Positions 7,555 through 17,738 of a stretch of 64,000 bases of DNA are shown one piece after another. Numbering within the stretch: position 1 is the first letter of the stretch; each line of letters begins with the position of its first letter. The position numbers were made by a program, and so were the translations under genes. The stretch is from Microtetraspora malaysiensis (GTDB taxonomy: Bacteria; Actinomycetota; Actinomycetes; Streptosporangiales; Streptosporangiaceae), in assembly GCF_001528665.1 (NCBI RefSeq), contig NZ_BBYJ01000012.1, positions 62,001 through 126,000 of the forward strand, in the 5' to 3' direction. Below the pieces are notes generated by a model. That model was not told the origin of the DNA, made no database searches, and was given only the letters and a program-made list of their open reading frames with translations.

Positions 7555-9687
7555 ATGGCGGAAAAGGCGAACGGCGGCCCAGCAGGGGCCGCGGGCAGGG
7601 CACCCTCGGCCGATCGGCCGGACATGGTGCGCAATGTCGTGCTGGTCGGCCATTCCGGAGCCGGCAAAACCACGCTGATCGAGGCGTTGCTGGCGGCCAC
7701 AAGCACCGTCCCCCGCCCCGGGCGGGTGGAGGAAGGCACCACGGTCAGCGACTTCGACGAGGTGGAGGTGCGCCAGCAGCGCTCGGTCAACCTCTCCCTC
7801 GCCCCGCTCGTACACAACGGCATCAAGATCAATCTTCTCGACACGCCGGGATACGCGGACTTCGTCGGCGACCTGCGCGCCGGGCTCCGGGCGGCCGACG
7901 CGGCGCTCTTCGTCGTCTCCGCCGTGGAAGGCGTGGACGGGCTCACCCGGATGCTCTGGGAGGAGTGCGGCCTGGTCGGCATGCCGCGCGCCGTGGTCAT
8001 CACCAAGATCGACCACCACCGCGCGAACTTCGACGAGGTGCTCGCGAGCTGCCAGGACGCGTTCGGCGACGGCGTGGCCCCGCTGTACCTGCCGGTCGAC
8101 GGCAGGGGGCTGCTCGGCCTGCTGTCCCAGCGGTTCCTCGACTACTCCGGCGGCGCCCGCACCGAGCGGGAGCCCGACCAGGAGCAGCTCGCCCTGATCG
8201 AGCAGTACCGCGGCGACCTGATCGAGGGGATCATCCAGGAGAGCGAGGACGAGTCCCTGATGGACCGCTACCTCGCCGGCGAGTCCATCGACACCAAGAT
8301 CCTGATCGACGATCTGGAGAAGGCCGTCTCCCGGGGCAGCTTCCACCCGGTGCTCGCGGCCGCCCCGGGAACGGGGATGATCGAGATCCTCGAGGTCGTC
8401 ACGCAGGGCTTCCCGTCACCGTTGGAGCACCCGCTGCCGGAGATCACCACGATCGACGGCAAGGCCGTGACGGACATCACCTGCGATCCCGACGGCCCAC
8501 TCGTGGCCGAGGTCGTCAAGACCACGAGCGACCCGTACGTCGGACGGATCAGCCTGGTCCGGGTGTTCTCCGGAACGCTGCGCCCGGACATGCTCGTCCA
8601 CGTGTCGGGGCACGGCCTCACCGACCGCGGGCACGAGGACCACGACGTGGACGAGCGCCTCGGCGGGCTCGGCTCGCCGCTGGGCAAGACCCAGCGCCCG
8701 GTGCCCAAGTGCGTCGCCGGAGACGTCTGCGCGATCGCCAAGCTGTCCCGGGCCGAGACCGGCGACACCCTGTCGGACAAGGACCGGCCGCTGCTGATGA
8801 AGGCCTGGGACATGCCCGAGCCGCTGCTGCCGGTGGCGATCCAGGCCCGGTCCAAGGCGGACGAGGACAAGCTGAGCCAGGCGCTGGCCCGCCTGGTGGC
8901 CGAGGATCCGACGCTCCGGCTGGAGAACAACGCCGAGACCCGCCAGCTCGTGCTGTGGTGCATGGGAGAGGCGCACGCCGACGTCCTGCTCGACCGGATG
9001 TCCCGGCGGTACGGCGTGGAGGTGGAGCGGATCCCGCTCCGGGTGCCGCTCCGCGAGACCTTCGGCGGCCGGGCCCAGGGCCTGGGCCGCAACGTCAAGC
9101 AGACCGGCGGCCACGGGCAGTACGCGATCTGCCACATCGAGGTCGAGCCGCTGCCCTCGGGAGGCGGCCTCGAGTTCGTCGACAAGATCGTCGGCGGCGT
9201 GGTGCCCCGTCAGTTCATCCCGTCCGTGGAGAAGGGCGTGCGGGCGCAGATGGAGCGCGGCGTGCTGGCCGGATATCCGGTGGTGGACATCCGCGTCACG
9301 CTCTACGACGGGAAGGCCCACTCCGTCGACTCCTCGGACATGGCCTTCCAGGTCGCGGGGCAGCTCGCGTTGAAGGAGGCGGCGGCCAAGGTGCCCGCGC
9401 TGCTGCTCGAACCCGTGGACGAGGTCTCCGTCCTGGTGTCCGACGAGTTCGTCGGCGCCGTGATGTCGGACCTGTCCGGGCGCCGCGGTCGCGTGCTCGG
9501 CAGCGAGCCGGCGGGCGGGGGACGCAGCCTCGTCAAGGCCGAGGTCCCCGAGCTGGAGATCACCCGGTACGCGGTGGACCTGCGCTCGATGTCCCACGGA
9601 ACGGGGACGTTCCACCGGGAGTTCCTGCGCTACGAGCCGCTCCCGGCCCATCTCGCGGAGAAGGTCGCGTCCGCGGCCGAGCACTGA
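7555..9687 (+). CDS. Elongation factor G-like GTPase (EF-G2 type)
   Basis: A 710-residue translational GTPase paralogue. The G1 loop GHSGAGKTT, G3 DTPGYADF and G4 TKID are visible; G4 is NKxD in canonical EF-G, and the Thr here is typical of the EF-G2-like branch. Domains II-V follow in order, with the domain IV block GRNVKQTGGHGQYAICHIEVEP near residue 500. The ATG at 7555 has GGGAGG four bases upstream; a GTG at 7492 would add 21 residues of low-complexity sequence and is less likely. EF-G2 proteins often lack translocase activity and their role is unsettled. It stands alone between pgsA and a GHL10 gene. Confidence 0.9.
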   Translation: MAEKANGGPAGAAGRAPSADRPDMVRNVVLVGHSGAGKTTLIEALLAATSTVPRPGRVEEGTTVSDFDEVEVRQQRSVNLSLAPLVHNGIKINLLDTPGYADFVGDLRAGLRAADAALFVVSAVEGVDGLTRMLWEECGLVGMPRAVVITKIDHHRANFDEVLASCQDAFGDGVAPLYLPVDGRGLLGLLSQRFLDYSGGARTEREPDQEQLALIEQYRGDLIEGIIQESEDESLMDRYLAGESIDTKILIDDLEKAVSRGSFHPVLAAAPGTGMIEILEVVTQGFPSPLEHPLPEITTIDGKAVTDITCDPDGPLVAEVVKTTSDPYVGRISLVRVFSGTLRPDMLVHVSGHGLTDRGHEDHDVDERLGGLGSPLGKTQRPVPKCVAGDVCAIAKLSRAETGDTLSDKDRPLLMKAWDMPEPLLPVAIQARSKADEDKLSQALARLVAEDPTLRLENNAETRQLVLWCMGEAHADVLLDRMSRRYGVEVERIPLRVPLRETFGGRAQGLGRNVKQTGGHGQYAICHIEVEPLPSGGGLEFVDKIVGGVVPRQFIPSVEKGVRAQMERGVLAGYPVVDIRVTLYDGKAHSVDSSDMAFQVAGQLALKEAAAKVPALLLEPVDEVSVLVSDEFVGAVMSDLSGRRGRVLGSEPAGGGRSLVKAEVPELEITRYAVDLRSMSHGTGTFHREFLRYEPLPAHLAEKVASAAEH

Positions 9688-9841
9688 TCCCGTACCCGCG
9701 GGCCGGGCGGCGGACCACCGGCGCCCGGCCGCAGGTACGGGGCGGTCCCCGCGTTTTCGCCATCGGGTTTCCTCTTCCGGCCAAACCATCGGTCGGTCGA
9801 TGACACACTGATGACCCATGGCGAAACGGGAGGGCCGCCGC

Positions 9842-11443
9842 ATGCGGGCGAGTAGTGAGGAAGACGCGCCGGATCGGCCGCGGTCGATACGCGTCCCGCT
9901 TCTGGCGAGCCTGGTCATCGCGGCGGCGAGCGCCGGAGCCGCCTACGCGTTCGGCCCCCAGCCCGCCCCGAAGAAGACCACGACGGTGCGGGCGGCCGCG
10001 GCGGCGGAGACCTGCACGGCGAGCGGCTCCCATCCCAAGCGGCAGCTGCGCGGGGTGTGGATCGCGACCGTGCACAACACGGACTGGCCGTCCAAGCCCG
10101 GCCTCTCCCCCGCCCGGCAGCAGGCCGAGTACGTCAAGATCCTCGACAACGCCGTCCAGCGCCGGCTCAACGCGGTGTTCGTCCAGGTCCGGCCGGAGTC
10201 GGACGCGATCTACCGCTCCTCGCTCGAACCCTGGTCGAAGTACCTCACCGGCACCGTCGGCAAGGACCCGGGCTGGGACCCGCTGCCGTTCCTGATCTCC
10301 GAGGCGCACAAGCGCGGCCTGGAGTTCCACGCCTGGTTCAACCCGTACCGCGCGGCGGACGGGGCGGCGGCCCCGGCGACGCTGCCGGCCGGGCATCCGG
10401 CGCGGCTCCACCCCGACTGGACGGTCAGCCACGAGGGGAAGCTCTACTACAACCCCGGGCTGCCGCAGGTGCGCGCCTGGGTGACCAGGGTCGTCACCGA
10501 CGTGGTGCGCCGCTACGACGTGGACGGAGTCCACTTCGACGACTACTTCTATCCGTATCCGGGCAACGGCACCCGGTTCGCCGACGCCGCGACGCACGCC
10601 AAGTACGGCAAGGGCGTCAAGCTGGCCGACTGGCGCCGCGAGAACGTCAACAAGCTCGTCGCGCAGGTGTCCTCGGCCGTGCACCAGACGAAGGCGTACG
10701 TGAAGTTCGGGATCAGCCCGTTCGGCATCTGGCGCAACAAGTCGGACGACCCCAATGGGTCGGCCACCAAGGGCATGTCGGCCTACGACGCGATCTACGC
10801 GGACGCGAAGGCGTGGATCAAGGCGGGGTCGGTGGACTACCTCATCCCGCAGCTCTACTGGCCGCGCGGGTTCGCCGCGGCGGACTACGACGCGCTGGTG
10901 CCCTGGTGGGCCGAGGCGGTGCGCGGCACCGACGTCGATCTCTACATCGGCCAGGCGCTCTATCGCGTCGGCACCAAGGACACCCCCGCCTGGACGAAAC
11001 CGGCGGAGATGCCCTCCCACCTCACGGTGAACCGGCGTTACCCCGAGGTGAAGGGCGACGTCTACTTCAGCGCCAAGGGCCTGGCCGCCAACCCGCTGGG
11101 CGTGCTGGACCGGCTGGAGAAGAACCAATACACGCGGCCCGCGCTGCTTCCGCTGATCAAGGGCCTGCCGGCCGGCGCCCCGGCCACGCCGGCGAACCTG
11201 AAGAGCGCCGCCGGGACGCTGACCTGGAGTCCGGCGGACAGTGCGCGGGCGTACGCCGTCTACCGGGCCGACGGCAAGAACGCCGGCTGCGCGACCGTGG
11301 ACGCCCGGCACCTGGTGGCGCTCGTCCCGGCCCAGGGCAGCCCGGCGTACGCGGCCAAGGAGGGCGGCGACTACTTCGTCACCGCCCTCGACCGGCTGAA
11401 CAACGAGAGCGACGCCGCGCGGGTCACGGTCAAGCTCCCCTGA
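9842..11443 (+). CDS. Exported glycosidase-like protein (GHL10 / DUF187 family)
   Basis: A 533-residue protein with a short basic N terminus and one hydrophobic segment (VPLLASLVIAAASAGAAYAF), so it is secreted or membrane-anchored. The core from residue 60 is a TIM-barrel of the GHL10 type, with RGVWIATVHNTDWPS, FHAWFNPYR, VDGVHFDDYFYPYP and DYLIPQLYW. The Asp pair in HFDDY is a good candidate for catalysis. A C-terminal fibronectin-III-like segment (SAAGTLTWSPADSARAYAVYR) follows. Family members are predicted to cut glycans, possibly peptidoglycan-linked sugars. The ATG at 9842 has GGGAGG eight bases upstream; the ATG at 9818 has no clear site. Confidence 0.85.
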   Translation: MRASSEEDAPDRPRSIRVPLLASLVIAAASAGAAYAFGPQPAPKKTTTVRAAAAAETCTASGSHPKRQLRGVWIATVHNTDWPSKPGLSPARQQAEYVKILDNAVQRRLNAVFVQVRPESDAIYRSSLEPWSKYLTGTVGKDPGWDPLPFLISEAHKRGLEFHAWFNPYRAADGAAAPATLPAGHPARLHPDWTVSHEGKLYYNPGLPQVRAWVTRVVTDVVRRYDVDGVHFDDYFYPYPGNGTRFADAATHAKYGKGVKLADWRRENVNKLVAQVSSAVHQTKAYVKFGISPFGIWRNKSDDPNGSATKGMSAYDAIYADAKAWIKAGSVDYLIPQLYWPRGFAAADYDALVPWWAEAVRGTDVDLYIGQALYRVGTKDTPAWTKPAEMPSHLTVNRRYPEVKGDVYFSAKGLAANPLGVLDRLEKNQYTRPALLPLIKGLPAGAPATPANLKSAAGTLTWSPADSARAYAVYRADGKNAGCATVDARHLVALVPAQGSPAYAAKEGGDYFVTALDRLNNESDAARVTVKLP

Positions 11444-11524
11444 TCCGGGCGGCGGCCGTACGAGTGAGGTCGCGCACGCCCCGCTCAGCGAACGTTCGGG
11501 TCAGGGGCGGGAGACCGTCGGGTT

Positions 11525-12073
11525 TCAGGCGGAGGGCCAGGCGTCGGCGAGCAGTTCCCGGGTGTCACGCAGGAGCTGCGGCAGCACCTTGGTCTGCCCC
11601 ACCACCGGCATGAAGTTCGTGTCGCCGCCCCATCTCGGCACCACGTGCTGGTGCAGGTGGGCGGCGATGCCGGCGCCCGCCACCTGGCCCAGGTTCATGC
11701 CCACGTTGAACCCCTGGGCGCCGCTCGCCTTGCGCAGCGCCTGCAGCGACCGCTTGGTGAAGTCGGCCAGCTCGGCGGTCTCCGCCTCGTCCAGGTCGGC
11801 GTAGTCGGCGACGTGCCGGTACGGGCACACCATCAGGTGGCCCGAGTTGTACGGATAGAGGTTGAGCACGGCGAAAACGGCGGAGCCCCTGGCCACGATG
11901 AGACCGTCCTCGTCGCTCATCGTGGGGATCTCGCAGAACGGGCAGCCATCCCCTGGCCCCGACCCGCTGGGCTTGTTCTCCCCCTTGATGTAAGCCATGC
12001 GGTGCGGAGTCCAGAGCCTCCCAAACGCGTCAGGCACTCCCGCTCCCGGCTGCTGCTCCGGCTCGTTCGTCAT
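11525..12073 (-). CDS. HIT-family Ap4A phosphorylase homologue (Rv2613c type)
   Basis: A 182-residue HIT protein. The histidine triad is HLHQHVVPRW; the N-terminal block LWTPHRMAYI and the zinc-site-like Cys pair CPFC precede the nucleotide-binding fold. The order LNLYPYNSGHLMV...GFNVGMNLG matches M. tuberculosis Rv2613c, an Ap4A phosphorylase, so cleavage of diadenosine polyphosphates is the likely job. The start is uncertain: in-frame ATGs at 12085 and 12097 would add four or eight residues, and none has a good ribosome site. In many actinobacteria it sits between thrS and pgsA; here two plus-strand genes intervene. Confidence 0.88.
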   Translation of the reverse strand: MTNEPEQQPGAGVPDAFGRLWTPHRMAYIKGENKPSGSGPGDGCPFCEIPTMSDEDGLIVARGSAVFAVLNLYPYNSGHLMVCPYRHVADYADLDEAETAELADFTKRSLQALRKASGAQGFNVGMNLGQVAGAGIAAHLHQHVVPRWGGDTNFMPVVGQTKVLPQLLRDTRELLADAWPSA

Positions 12074-12216
12074 GCGGGCCAGCATATTGCCGCCCATCGC
12101 GGGGGTCGTCTACGGCTCCGGCGACATCCGCAGATACCGGATAAATCACATCAGCTTCCGGCAGAATCACGTCCTGAGCGAGCCCACGGATCTTCCCTTC
12201 TCCGAGGAGTGTTCAG

Positions 12217-12750
12217 ATGTCCGATGTCGCCACCATCGAGGAACCGGTCGAGGAGCGGGCCGAGGAGCCCGCCGGCGGTCCGGCCGATCCGGGCGCCCCG
12301 CAGGAGATCGCCGATGACACGGCGGGCGACGGCGGGTCCGGCCTGCTGGGAGCGTCCGTCGTCAAGGGCCGCATCAAGGTCGCCGACGAGGTGGTCGAGA
12401 AGGTCGCGGCGCTCGCCGCGCTGGAGATCCCCGGCGTGGCCGACCTGGGCGGCGACTTCGAGCGCGCCTTCGAGGCGGTCCGCGATCGCATCGGCGTCGG
12501 CTCCAAGCGGGCGACCCAGGGTGTGCGCGCGCAGATCGAGAACCAGCAGGTGGCGGTGGACGTGACCATCGTCATCGTGTACGGGCACGTGGTGATGGAC
12601 GTGGCCGCCGAGGTCAAGGTCAACGTGGCCAGGTCGGTGAGCCGGATGCTGGGGATGCGGGTCGTCGAGGTCAACGTGACCGTGGACGACGTGCGCCTGC
12701 CGGGCGAGGGCCGCAGCGGCCGCGCCGCCGAGGACGACGAGGCGGCCTGA
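12217..12750 (+). CDS. Asp23/Gls24-family envelope stress protein
   Basis: A 177-residue protein with an acidic, proline-rich N-terminal tail (about residues 1-45) and one Asp23 domain (VVKGRIKVADEVVEKVAALA through MLGMRVVEVNVTVDDV). In Firmicutes the family is tied to alkaline or envelope stress; in actinomycetes it is abundant and its mode of action is unclear. GAGGAG lies eight bases before the ATG. It is monocistronic, faces thrS across a shared hairpin terminator and is divergent from the HIT gene. Confidence 0.88.
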   Translation: MSDVATIEEPVEERAEEPAGGPADPGAPQEIADDTAGDGGSGLLGASVVKGRIKVADEVVEKVAALAALEIPGVADLGGDFERAFEAVRDRIGVGSKRATQGVRAQIENQQVAVDVTIVIVYGHVVMDVAAEVKVNVARSVSRMLGMRVVEVNVTVDDVRLPGEGRSGRAAEDDEAA

Positions 12751-12773
12751 CCCCTCCGCCGTCCGGACGTGAA

Positions 12774-12806
12774 AGCCCCCGCCGCTCCTTTCGGGCGGCG
12801 GGGGCT
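12774..12806. terminator. Bidirectional terminator between asp23-like gene and thrS
   Basis: AGCCCCCGCCG pairs perfectly with CGGCGGGGGCT around an 11-base loop. It lies between two convergent genes and can serve both. Confidence 0.7.
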
Positions 12807-12861
12807 CGCGACGGCCGGCCGGGCGGCGCTCCCGTGGCAGGAAGCGGCGCCCGGCGCTGAC

Positions 12862-14832
12862 TCAGACCTGGATGCGGCGGTCGATCGCGTCGACGATCTC
12901 GGCGATCGCCTCGTCGATCGACACCCCGTTCTTCTGCTCGCCGTTGCGGTAGCGGAAGGAGACCGCGCCGCTGGCGATGTCGTCGTCACCCGCGAGCAGC
13001 ATGAACGGCACCTTGGCCTTCTGCGCGTTGCGGATCTTCTTCTGCATCCGGTCGTCGGCCGTGTCGATCTCGACCCGGACGCCCCGCTCCCGCAGCCGCT
13101 TGGCGACATCCTGCAGGTACGGGGCGTGGGCGTCGGCGATCGGGATGCCGACGACCTGGACCGGGGCCAGCCAGGGAGGGAACGCCCCCGCGTAGTGCTC
13201 GGTGAGCACGCCCAGGAAACGCTCGACGGAGCCGAACAGCGCCCGGTGGATCATGACCGGGGTCTGCCTGCTGCCGTCCGCCGCCTGGTACTCCAGACCG
13301 AACCGCTTGGGCTGGTTCAGGTCGAGCTGGATGGTGGACAGCTGCCAGGTGCGGCCGATCGCGTCCTTGGCCTGCACGGAGATCTTCGGCCCGTAGAAGG
13401 CGGCGCCGCCCGGGTCGTCCACCAGTTCCAGCCCCGACTCGGTGGCGACCTGGCGCAGCGCCTCGGTGGCCTCGTCCCACTCGGCGGGGTCGCCGATGAA
13501 CTTCTCGGAGTCATCCCGGGTGGACAGCTCCAGGTAGAAGTCCGAAAGCCCGAAATCACGCAGCACGCTGAGCACGAACCTCAGCAGCGACTTGATCTCG
13601 TCGGCCATCTGCTCCCTGGTGGTGTAGATGTGCGCGTCGTCCTGCGTCATGCCGCGCACCCGGGTCAGCCCGTGCACCACACCCGACTTCTCGTACCGGT
13701 AGACCGAGCCGAACTCGCACAGCCGCAGCGGCAGCTCACGGTAGGAACGCCCCCGCGCCCGGAAGATCAGGTTGTGCATGGGGCAGTTCATCGGCTTGAC
13801 GCGGTACTCGACGCCCTCCAGCTCGAAGGCCGGGAACATGTCGTCGGCGTACCAGGGAAGGTGCCCCGAGGTCTCGAAGAGCGACGACTTGGTGATGTGC
13901 GGGGTGTTGACGAACTCGTACCCCGCCTCCGCCTGCCGCCGGCGCATGTAGTCTTCCATCTCCTTGCGGATGATCCCGCCCTTGGGATGGAAGAGCGGAA
14001 GGCCGCTGCCCAGCTCCGGCGGGAAGCTGAACAGGTCGAGCTCCGCGCCGAGCTTGCGGTGGTCGCGCTTCTCGGCCTCCGCGAGCAGCTGGAGGTACTC
14101 GTCCTGCTTCTCCCGCGACTCCCACGCGGTGCCGTAGATGCGCTGGAGCTGCGGGTTCTTCTCGCTGCCGCGCCAGTAGGCCCCGCCGCTGCGCATCAGC
14201 TTGAACGCCGGGATGACCCGGGTGGTCGGCAGGTGCGGACCGCGGCACAGGTCCTTCCAGCACAGGTCGCCCGACTTGGGGTCGACGTTGTCGTAGATGG
14301 TGAGCTGGCCGGCGCCCACCTCGACGCTCTCCTCGTCCGCGGCGCCGCCCTTGAGCCCGATCAGCTCCAGCTTGTACGGCTCGGCGGCGAGCTCCTCACG
14401 GGCGTCCTCGTCGCTGACCGGGCGCCGCTGGAAGGTCTGCCCCTGCTTGACGATCTCGCGCATCCGCTTCTCGACGCGCTTGAGGTCCTCGGGGGTGAAG
14501 GGCTCCTGGACGTCGAAGTCGTAGTAGAAGCCGTTCTCCACCGGCGGGCCGATGCCGAGCTTCGCCTCCGGGAAGATCTCCTGCACGGCCTGGGCCATCA
14601 CGTGCGCGGTGGAGTGGCGCAGGATGGCGCGGCCGTCGGCGCTGTCGATGGCGACCGGCTCGATCACGTCGCCGTCGGCCACCTCGGCGGCCAGGTCGCG
14701 CAGCTCTCCGTTGACCCGGGCGGCGATGACCGACCGGCCGTCGGCGTCGAGCGCCTCCCCGGCCGTCGTGCCCGCCGCCACCACGCGCTCGGCTCCGGCG
14801 AGGGTGATGCGTATTTCGAGGGCGGCAGACAC
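12862..14832 (-). CDS. thrS: Threonyl-tRNA synthetase
   Basis: A full-length class II synthetase of 656 residues that charges tRNA-Thr. The order is an N-terminal TGS domain (residues 1-60), the editing domain with HSTAH (near residue 72), the catalytic core and the C-terminal anticodon-binding domain. Zinc ligands are readable as the Cys of MNCPMHN, the His of DDAHIY and the His of MIHRALFGS. Motif 2 is [14 protein letters not shown] and motif 3 is [10 protein letters not shown]. The GTG start has AAGGAG six bases upstream. A 388-base leader precedes it. Confidence 0.97.
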   Translation of the reverse strand: MSAALEIRITLAGAERVVAAGTTAGEALDADGRSVIAARVNGELRDLAAEVADGDVIEPVAIDSADGRAILRHSTAHVMAQAVQEIFPEAKLGIGPPVENGFYYDFDVQEPFTPEDLKRVEKRMREIVKQGQTFQRRPVSDEDAREELAAEPYKLELIGLKGGAADEESVEVGAGQLTIYDNVDPKSGDLCWKDLCRGPHLPTTRVIPAFKLMRSGGAYWRGSEKNPQLQRIYGTAWESREKQDEYLQLLAEAEKRDHRKLGAELDLFSFPPELGSGLPLFHPKGGIIRKEMEDYMRRRQAEAGYEFVNTPHITKSSLFETSGHLPWYADDMFPAFELEGVEYRVKPMNCPMHNLIFRARGRSYRELPLRLCEFGSVYRYEKSGVVHGLTRVRGMTQDDAHIYTTREQMADEIKSLLRFVLSVLRDFGLSDFYLELSTRDDSEKFIGDPAEWDEATEALRQVATESGLELVDDPGGAAFYGPKISVQAKDAIGRTWQLSTIQLDLNQPKRFGLEYQAADGSRQTPVMIHRALFGSVERFLGVLTEHYAGAFPPWLAPVQVVGIPIADAHAPYLQDVAKRLRERGVRVEIDTADDRMQKKIRNAQKAKVPFMLLAGDDDIASGAVSFRYRNGEQKNGVSIDEAIAEIVDAIDRRIQV

Positions 14833-15220
14833 GGGTAGCTCCTTGCTCGATTCCCGATGGATGAGAAGGCCGACGGAGCCGCGCAGGAGTGCGACGCGCT
14901 CGCGGCACCTCACCTTCCGATGGTTACCTTCCGATGCTACCGGTGCCGTCGGGGCGAATTCGCGCGCTTGTCCCCCATCCCATCGATCACAGTTCGCTTT
15001 CGCGTTCGACCGCCACGGGTGTCCCGCCTCCCGGCCGCCGCGTGCGGAGCTCATCGGGGACGTCGTGCCGCCGCCCGATCCGGCCGATCGTCCCTCCCTG
15101 CCCGGGTGACGCCCGTCCCCATTCATCCGCCGCGCCGGCAGGGCACGCACCCCGCCCTGACCGGCACCTTCAGCGCGAGACACCGCCCAAGACACGGCAC
15201 GGCGCTGACCGCGCCGCCGC
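14833..15220 (-). other. 388-base thrS leader and intergenic region, no gene seen
   Basis: The open frame here is a continuation of the thrS frame without protein-like composition. Two direct copies of CATCGGAAGGT stand about 100 bases before the thrS start. I found no convincing T-box or attenuator hairpin with a T-run. The region must hold the thrS promoter, but no clear -35/-10 pair stands out. Confidence 0.5.
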
Positions 15221-17572
15221 TCACTCCCGGGGCGGGTCCCCGGCGGCGTGGTCGCGCTCGCGGACCCAGACCGCGATCTGGGCGCGCGAGCTGAACCCGA
15301 GCTTGCTCAGGATGTGCTCGATGTGCCCCTCGGCGGTGCGCTGCGCGATCACCAACGTGGCGGCGATCTCCTTGTTGCTCATGCCCTGGGCGACGAGCTG
15401 GGCGATCTCCGTCTCCCTCGGGGTCAGCGGCGAGGCGTCGGCGGGCCGTTCCGCCCGTTCCTCCTCCGGGGCCTCCCCCAGGGCGTAGGCGACCCCCTCC
15501 TCGTACGTGAGCCTGGCGCCGCGGCGCACCGCGGCGCGATACCCGGTCTCCCCGAGTCCCTGGCGAGCCCGCTCCTCGCTCTCCTCCCGGTACGGCGTCA
15601 GGTAGGCGTAGCTCGACAGGGCCGTGCCGAGGGACTCCCAGATCCTCCCCAGCACGCCGCGCAGCCGCCCGGCCCGCTCGTACTGCTGCCGGCCCGCGGC
15701 GATCCAGCAGAGCACCTCGATGTTGAGCCCCGCGCCCAGCATGTCGTCGAGGGAGCGGTTGAACCGCAGGCTCTCCTCGGCCAGCTCGGCGGCGCGGGCG
15801 TCGTCGCCACGCCGCCAGTGCTCGACCCCGAGCGCCGTCAGCGCGTACGCCCGGTGCCACTGCTCGCCGTACGCGTCGCACAGGGCGACGCACCGCTCCC
15901 CCTCGGCGATCGCCGCGTCCGAGTCGCCGACGACCGAGCGGGCGAGGGTGAGCCGGTTGCGGGCGAGCGCCTCGGCCACCGGGTCCCCGATCTCGTGGGC
16001 GCGGCGCACCCCCTCCTCGTACAGCGCGATCGCCTCGGCCGGCGCCTCCCGGCACATCGCGATCATGCCGGAGAAGAGGGCGGCGTACGCGAGGACCTGC
16101 GCCAGCTCCAGCCGCTCGCCGATGGCGCGCGCCTCCACCAGCATGTCGTCGGCGGCGGCGATCTCGGTCTGGATGATCGCCAGCCACGACGCGCACCACA
16201 GGGCCCTGGCCCGGGTCGGGTTCGGCTCGGTCTCCGCCGCCAGGCCCTTCCCCAGCCAGCCGCGGCCCTCACTGAGGTAGTAGCCGGTGGTCCAGTGGTA
16301 GAGGAGGTCGGTCGCCATCTCCAGGCCGGTGCGGGTCTCCCCCTGTCCGAAGCAGTGCTCCAGGGCCGTGCGCAGGTTGGCGTGCTCGTGCTGCAGGCGG
16401 GTGAACCAGGCGACCTGGTCCGGCCCGAAGAGCAGCCGGTCCGCCTCGGCCGCCAGGCCCCGGTAGTGGTCCCGGTGCCGTCGCCGCAGCGCGTCCTCCT
16501 GGCCGGTCTCCTCCAGCCGCTCCCTGCCGTACTGGCGGATGGTGTCCAGGATCCGGTACCGCATCGCCGGGCCGTGCTCGTCGGGGATCAGGATGGACTT
16601 GTCGACCAGGCCGATCACCAGGTTGAGGACGTCCTCCCTGGCGATCCCGTCGCCGGAGCAGACCTCCTCGGCCGCCTCCAGGTCGAGGCTCCCGGCGAAG
16701 ACCGACACGCGGGCCCACAGCAGCCGCTCCTGCTCGGTGCAGAGGCTGTAGCTCCAGTCGATCAGCGCGCGCAGCGTGCGGTGCCGCGGGAGCACGGCGC
16801 GCGATCCCGCCGTGAGCAGCCGGAACCGGTCGTCCAGCCGGTCGAGCAGCTGGTCGAGGGAGAGCGCCCGCAGCCGCACCGCGGCCAGTTCGAGCGCGAG
16901 CGGTATGCCGTCCAGCGTGCGGCAGATCCGCTCCACCGTCTCGTGGTTGGCCTCGGTGACGGCGAATCCGGGCACCACGGCGGAGGCCCGCTCGGCGAAC
17001 AGGCGTACGGCGTCGAACTGGGTGAGCGTCTCCAGCGGCAGGACGGCGCCGTCCATGTCGGGCAGCGACATCGCGGGCACGGCCAGCGTCTGCTCCCCGG
17101 CGACGCCCAGGGCCTGCCGGCTGGTGGCGAGGATCCGCAGGTCGGCGGTGGCCCGCGCGAGCTTCTCCGCGAGCACGGCGCATTCCTGCAGCAGGTGCTC
17201 GCAGTTGTCCAGGACCAGCAGCGCCTGCCGGTCCCTGAGGTGGTCGGCGAGCACGTCCGAGCACGGGCGGGACGACTGGTTGCGGATCTCCAGCGCCTCG
17301 GCCACGGTCTGGCACAGCATGCCGGGGTCGTCCAGCGCGGCCAGCTCGACCAGCCAGACACCGTCGGGGAAGGCCCGGCGTACGTCGGCGGCGATCCGGA
17401 GCGCGAGCCGGGTCTTGCCGACCCCGCCGGGGCCGGTGAACGTCACGATGCGGGAGTGGGACAGCATCCGCTTGGCCTCGGCCACCTCGTGGCGGCGGCC
17501 GACGAAGCTCGTCACCTCGGTGGGCAGCCTGTCGTGTGGACGCTTCGAGGTCTGGGTTGTCATCGCCGCCAT
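15221..17572 (-). CDS. Large ATPase regulator with C-terminal LuxR DNA-binding domain
   Basis: A 783-residue signal-integrating regulator. Residues 25-330 form an NTPase (P-loop [13 protein letters not shown], Walker [13 protein letters not shown]), then a helical repeat region to about 700 that looks like TPR, and finally a LuxR helix-turn-helix ([20 protein letters not shown]). This is the common COG3903-type architecture of actinomycete pathway regulators. The ATG at 17572 has TGAGG six bases upstream; a second ATG follows three codons later. There is no adjacent biosynthetic cluster, so the target is unknown. Confidence 0.88.
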   Translation of the reverse strand: MAAMTTQTSKRPHDRLPTEVTSFVGRRHEVAEAKRMLSHSRIVTFTGPGGVGKTRLALRIAADVRRAFPDGVWLVELAALDDPGMLCQTVAEALEIRNQSSRPCSDVLADHLRDRQALLVLDNCEHLLQECAVLAEKLARATADLRILATSRQALGVAGEQTLAVPAMSLPDMDGAVLPLETLTQFDAVRLFAERASAVVPGFAVTEANHETVERICRTLDGIPLALELAAVRLRALSLDQLLDRLDDRFRLLTAGSRAVLPRHRTLRALIDWSYSLCTEQERLLWARVSVFAGSLDLEAAEEVCSGDGIAREDVLNLVIGLVDKSILIPDEHGPAMRYRILDTIRQYGRERLEETGQEDALRRRHRDHYRGLAAEADRLLFGPDQVAWFTRLQHEHANLRTALEHCFGQGETRTGLEMATDLLYHWTTGYYLSEGRGWLGKGLAAETEPNPTRARALWCASWLAIIQTEIAAADDMLVEARAIGERLELAQVLAYAALFSGMIAMCREAPAEAIALYEEGVRRAHEIGDPVAEALARNRLTLARSVVGDSDAAIAEGERCVALCDAYGEQWHRAYALTALGVEHWRRGDDARAAELAEESLRFNRSLDDMLGAGLNIEVLCWIAAGRQQYERAGRLRGVLGRIWESLGTALSSYAYLTPYREESEERARQGLGETGYRAAVRRGARLTYEEGVAYALGEAPEEERAERPADASPLTPRETEIAQLVAQGMSNKEIAATLVIAQRTAEGHIEHILSKLGFSSRAQIAVWVRERDHAAGDPPRE

Positions 17573-17738
17573 CAAACGCCTCAGTTCGCGGACCGCCGGG
17601 CACGGAAACGGACTCGACAGAATCCAGGTTATGTCTCGACTGTGACGCAGCTGCGAGTCGGTGACCGGGCGCGGTCCCACCGCCCGGGTCGCCGCGCCGA
17701 TCGCCGCCCCGGACGTCGCCGTACGGGCGGGCCGCCGA

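Noticed and set aside
14833-14960. T-box-like sequence (GGTGAGGTGCCGCG) in the thrS leader
   Set aside because: The match to the T-box core is poor, no specifier stem is evident, and actinobacterial T-boxes known to me are on ileS. An RNA covariance search would settle it.
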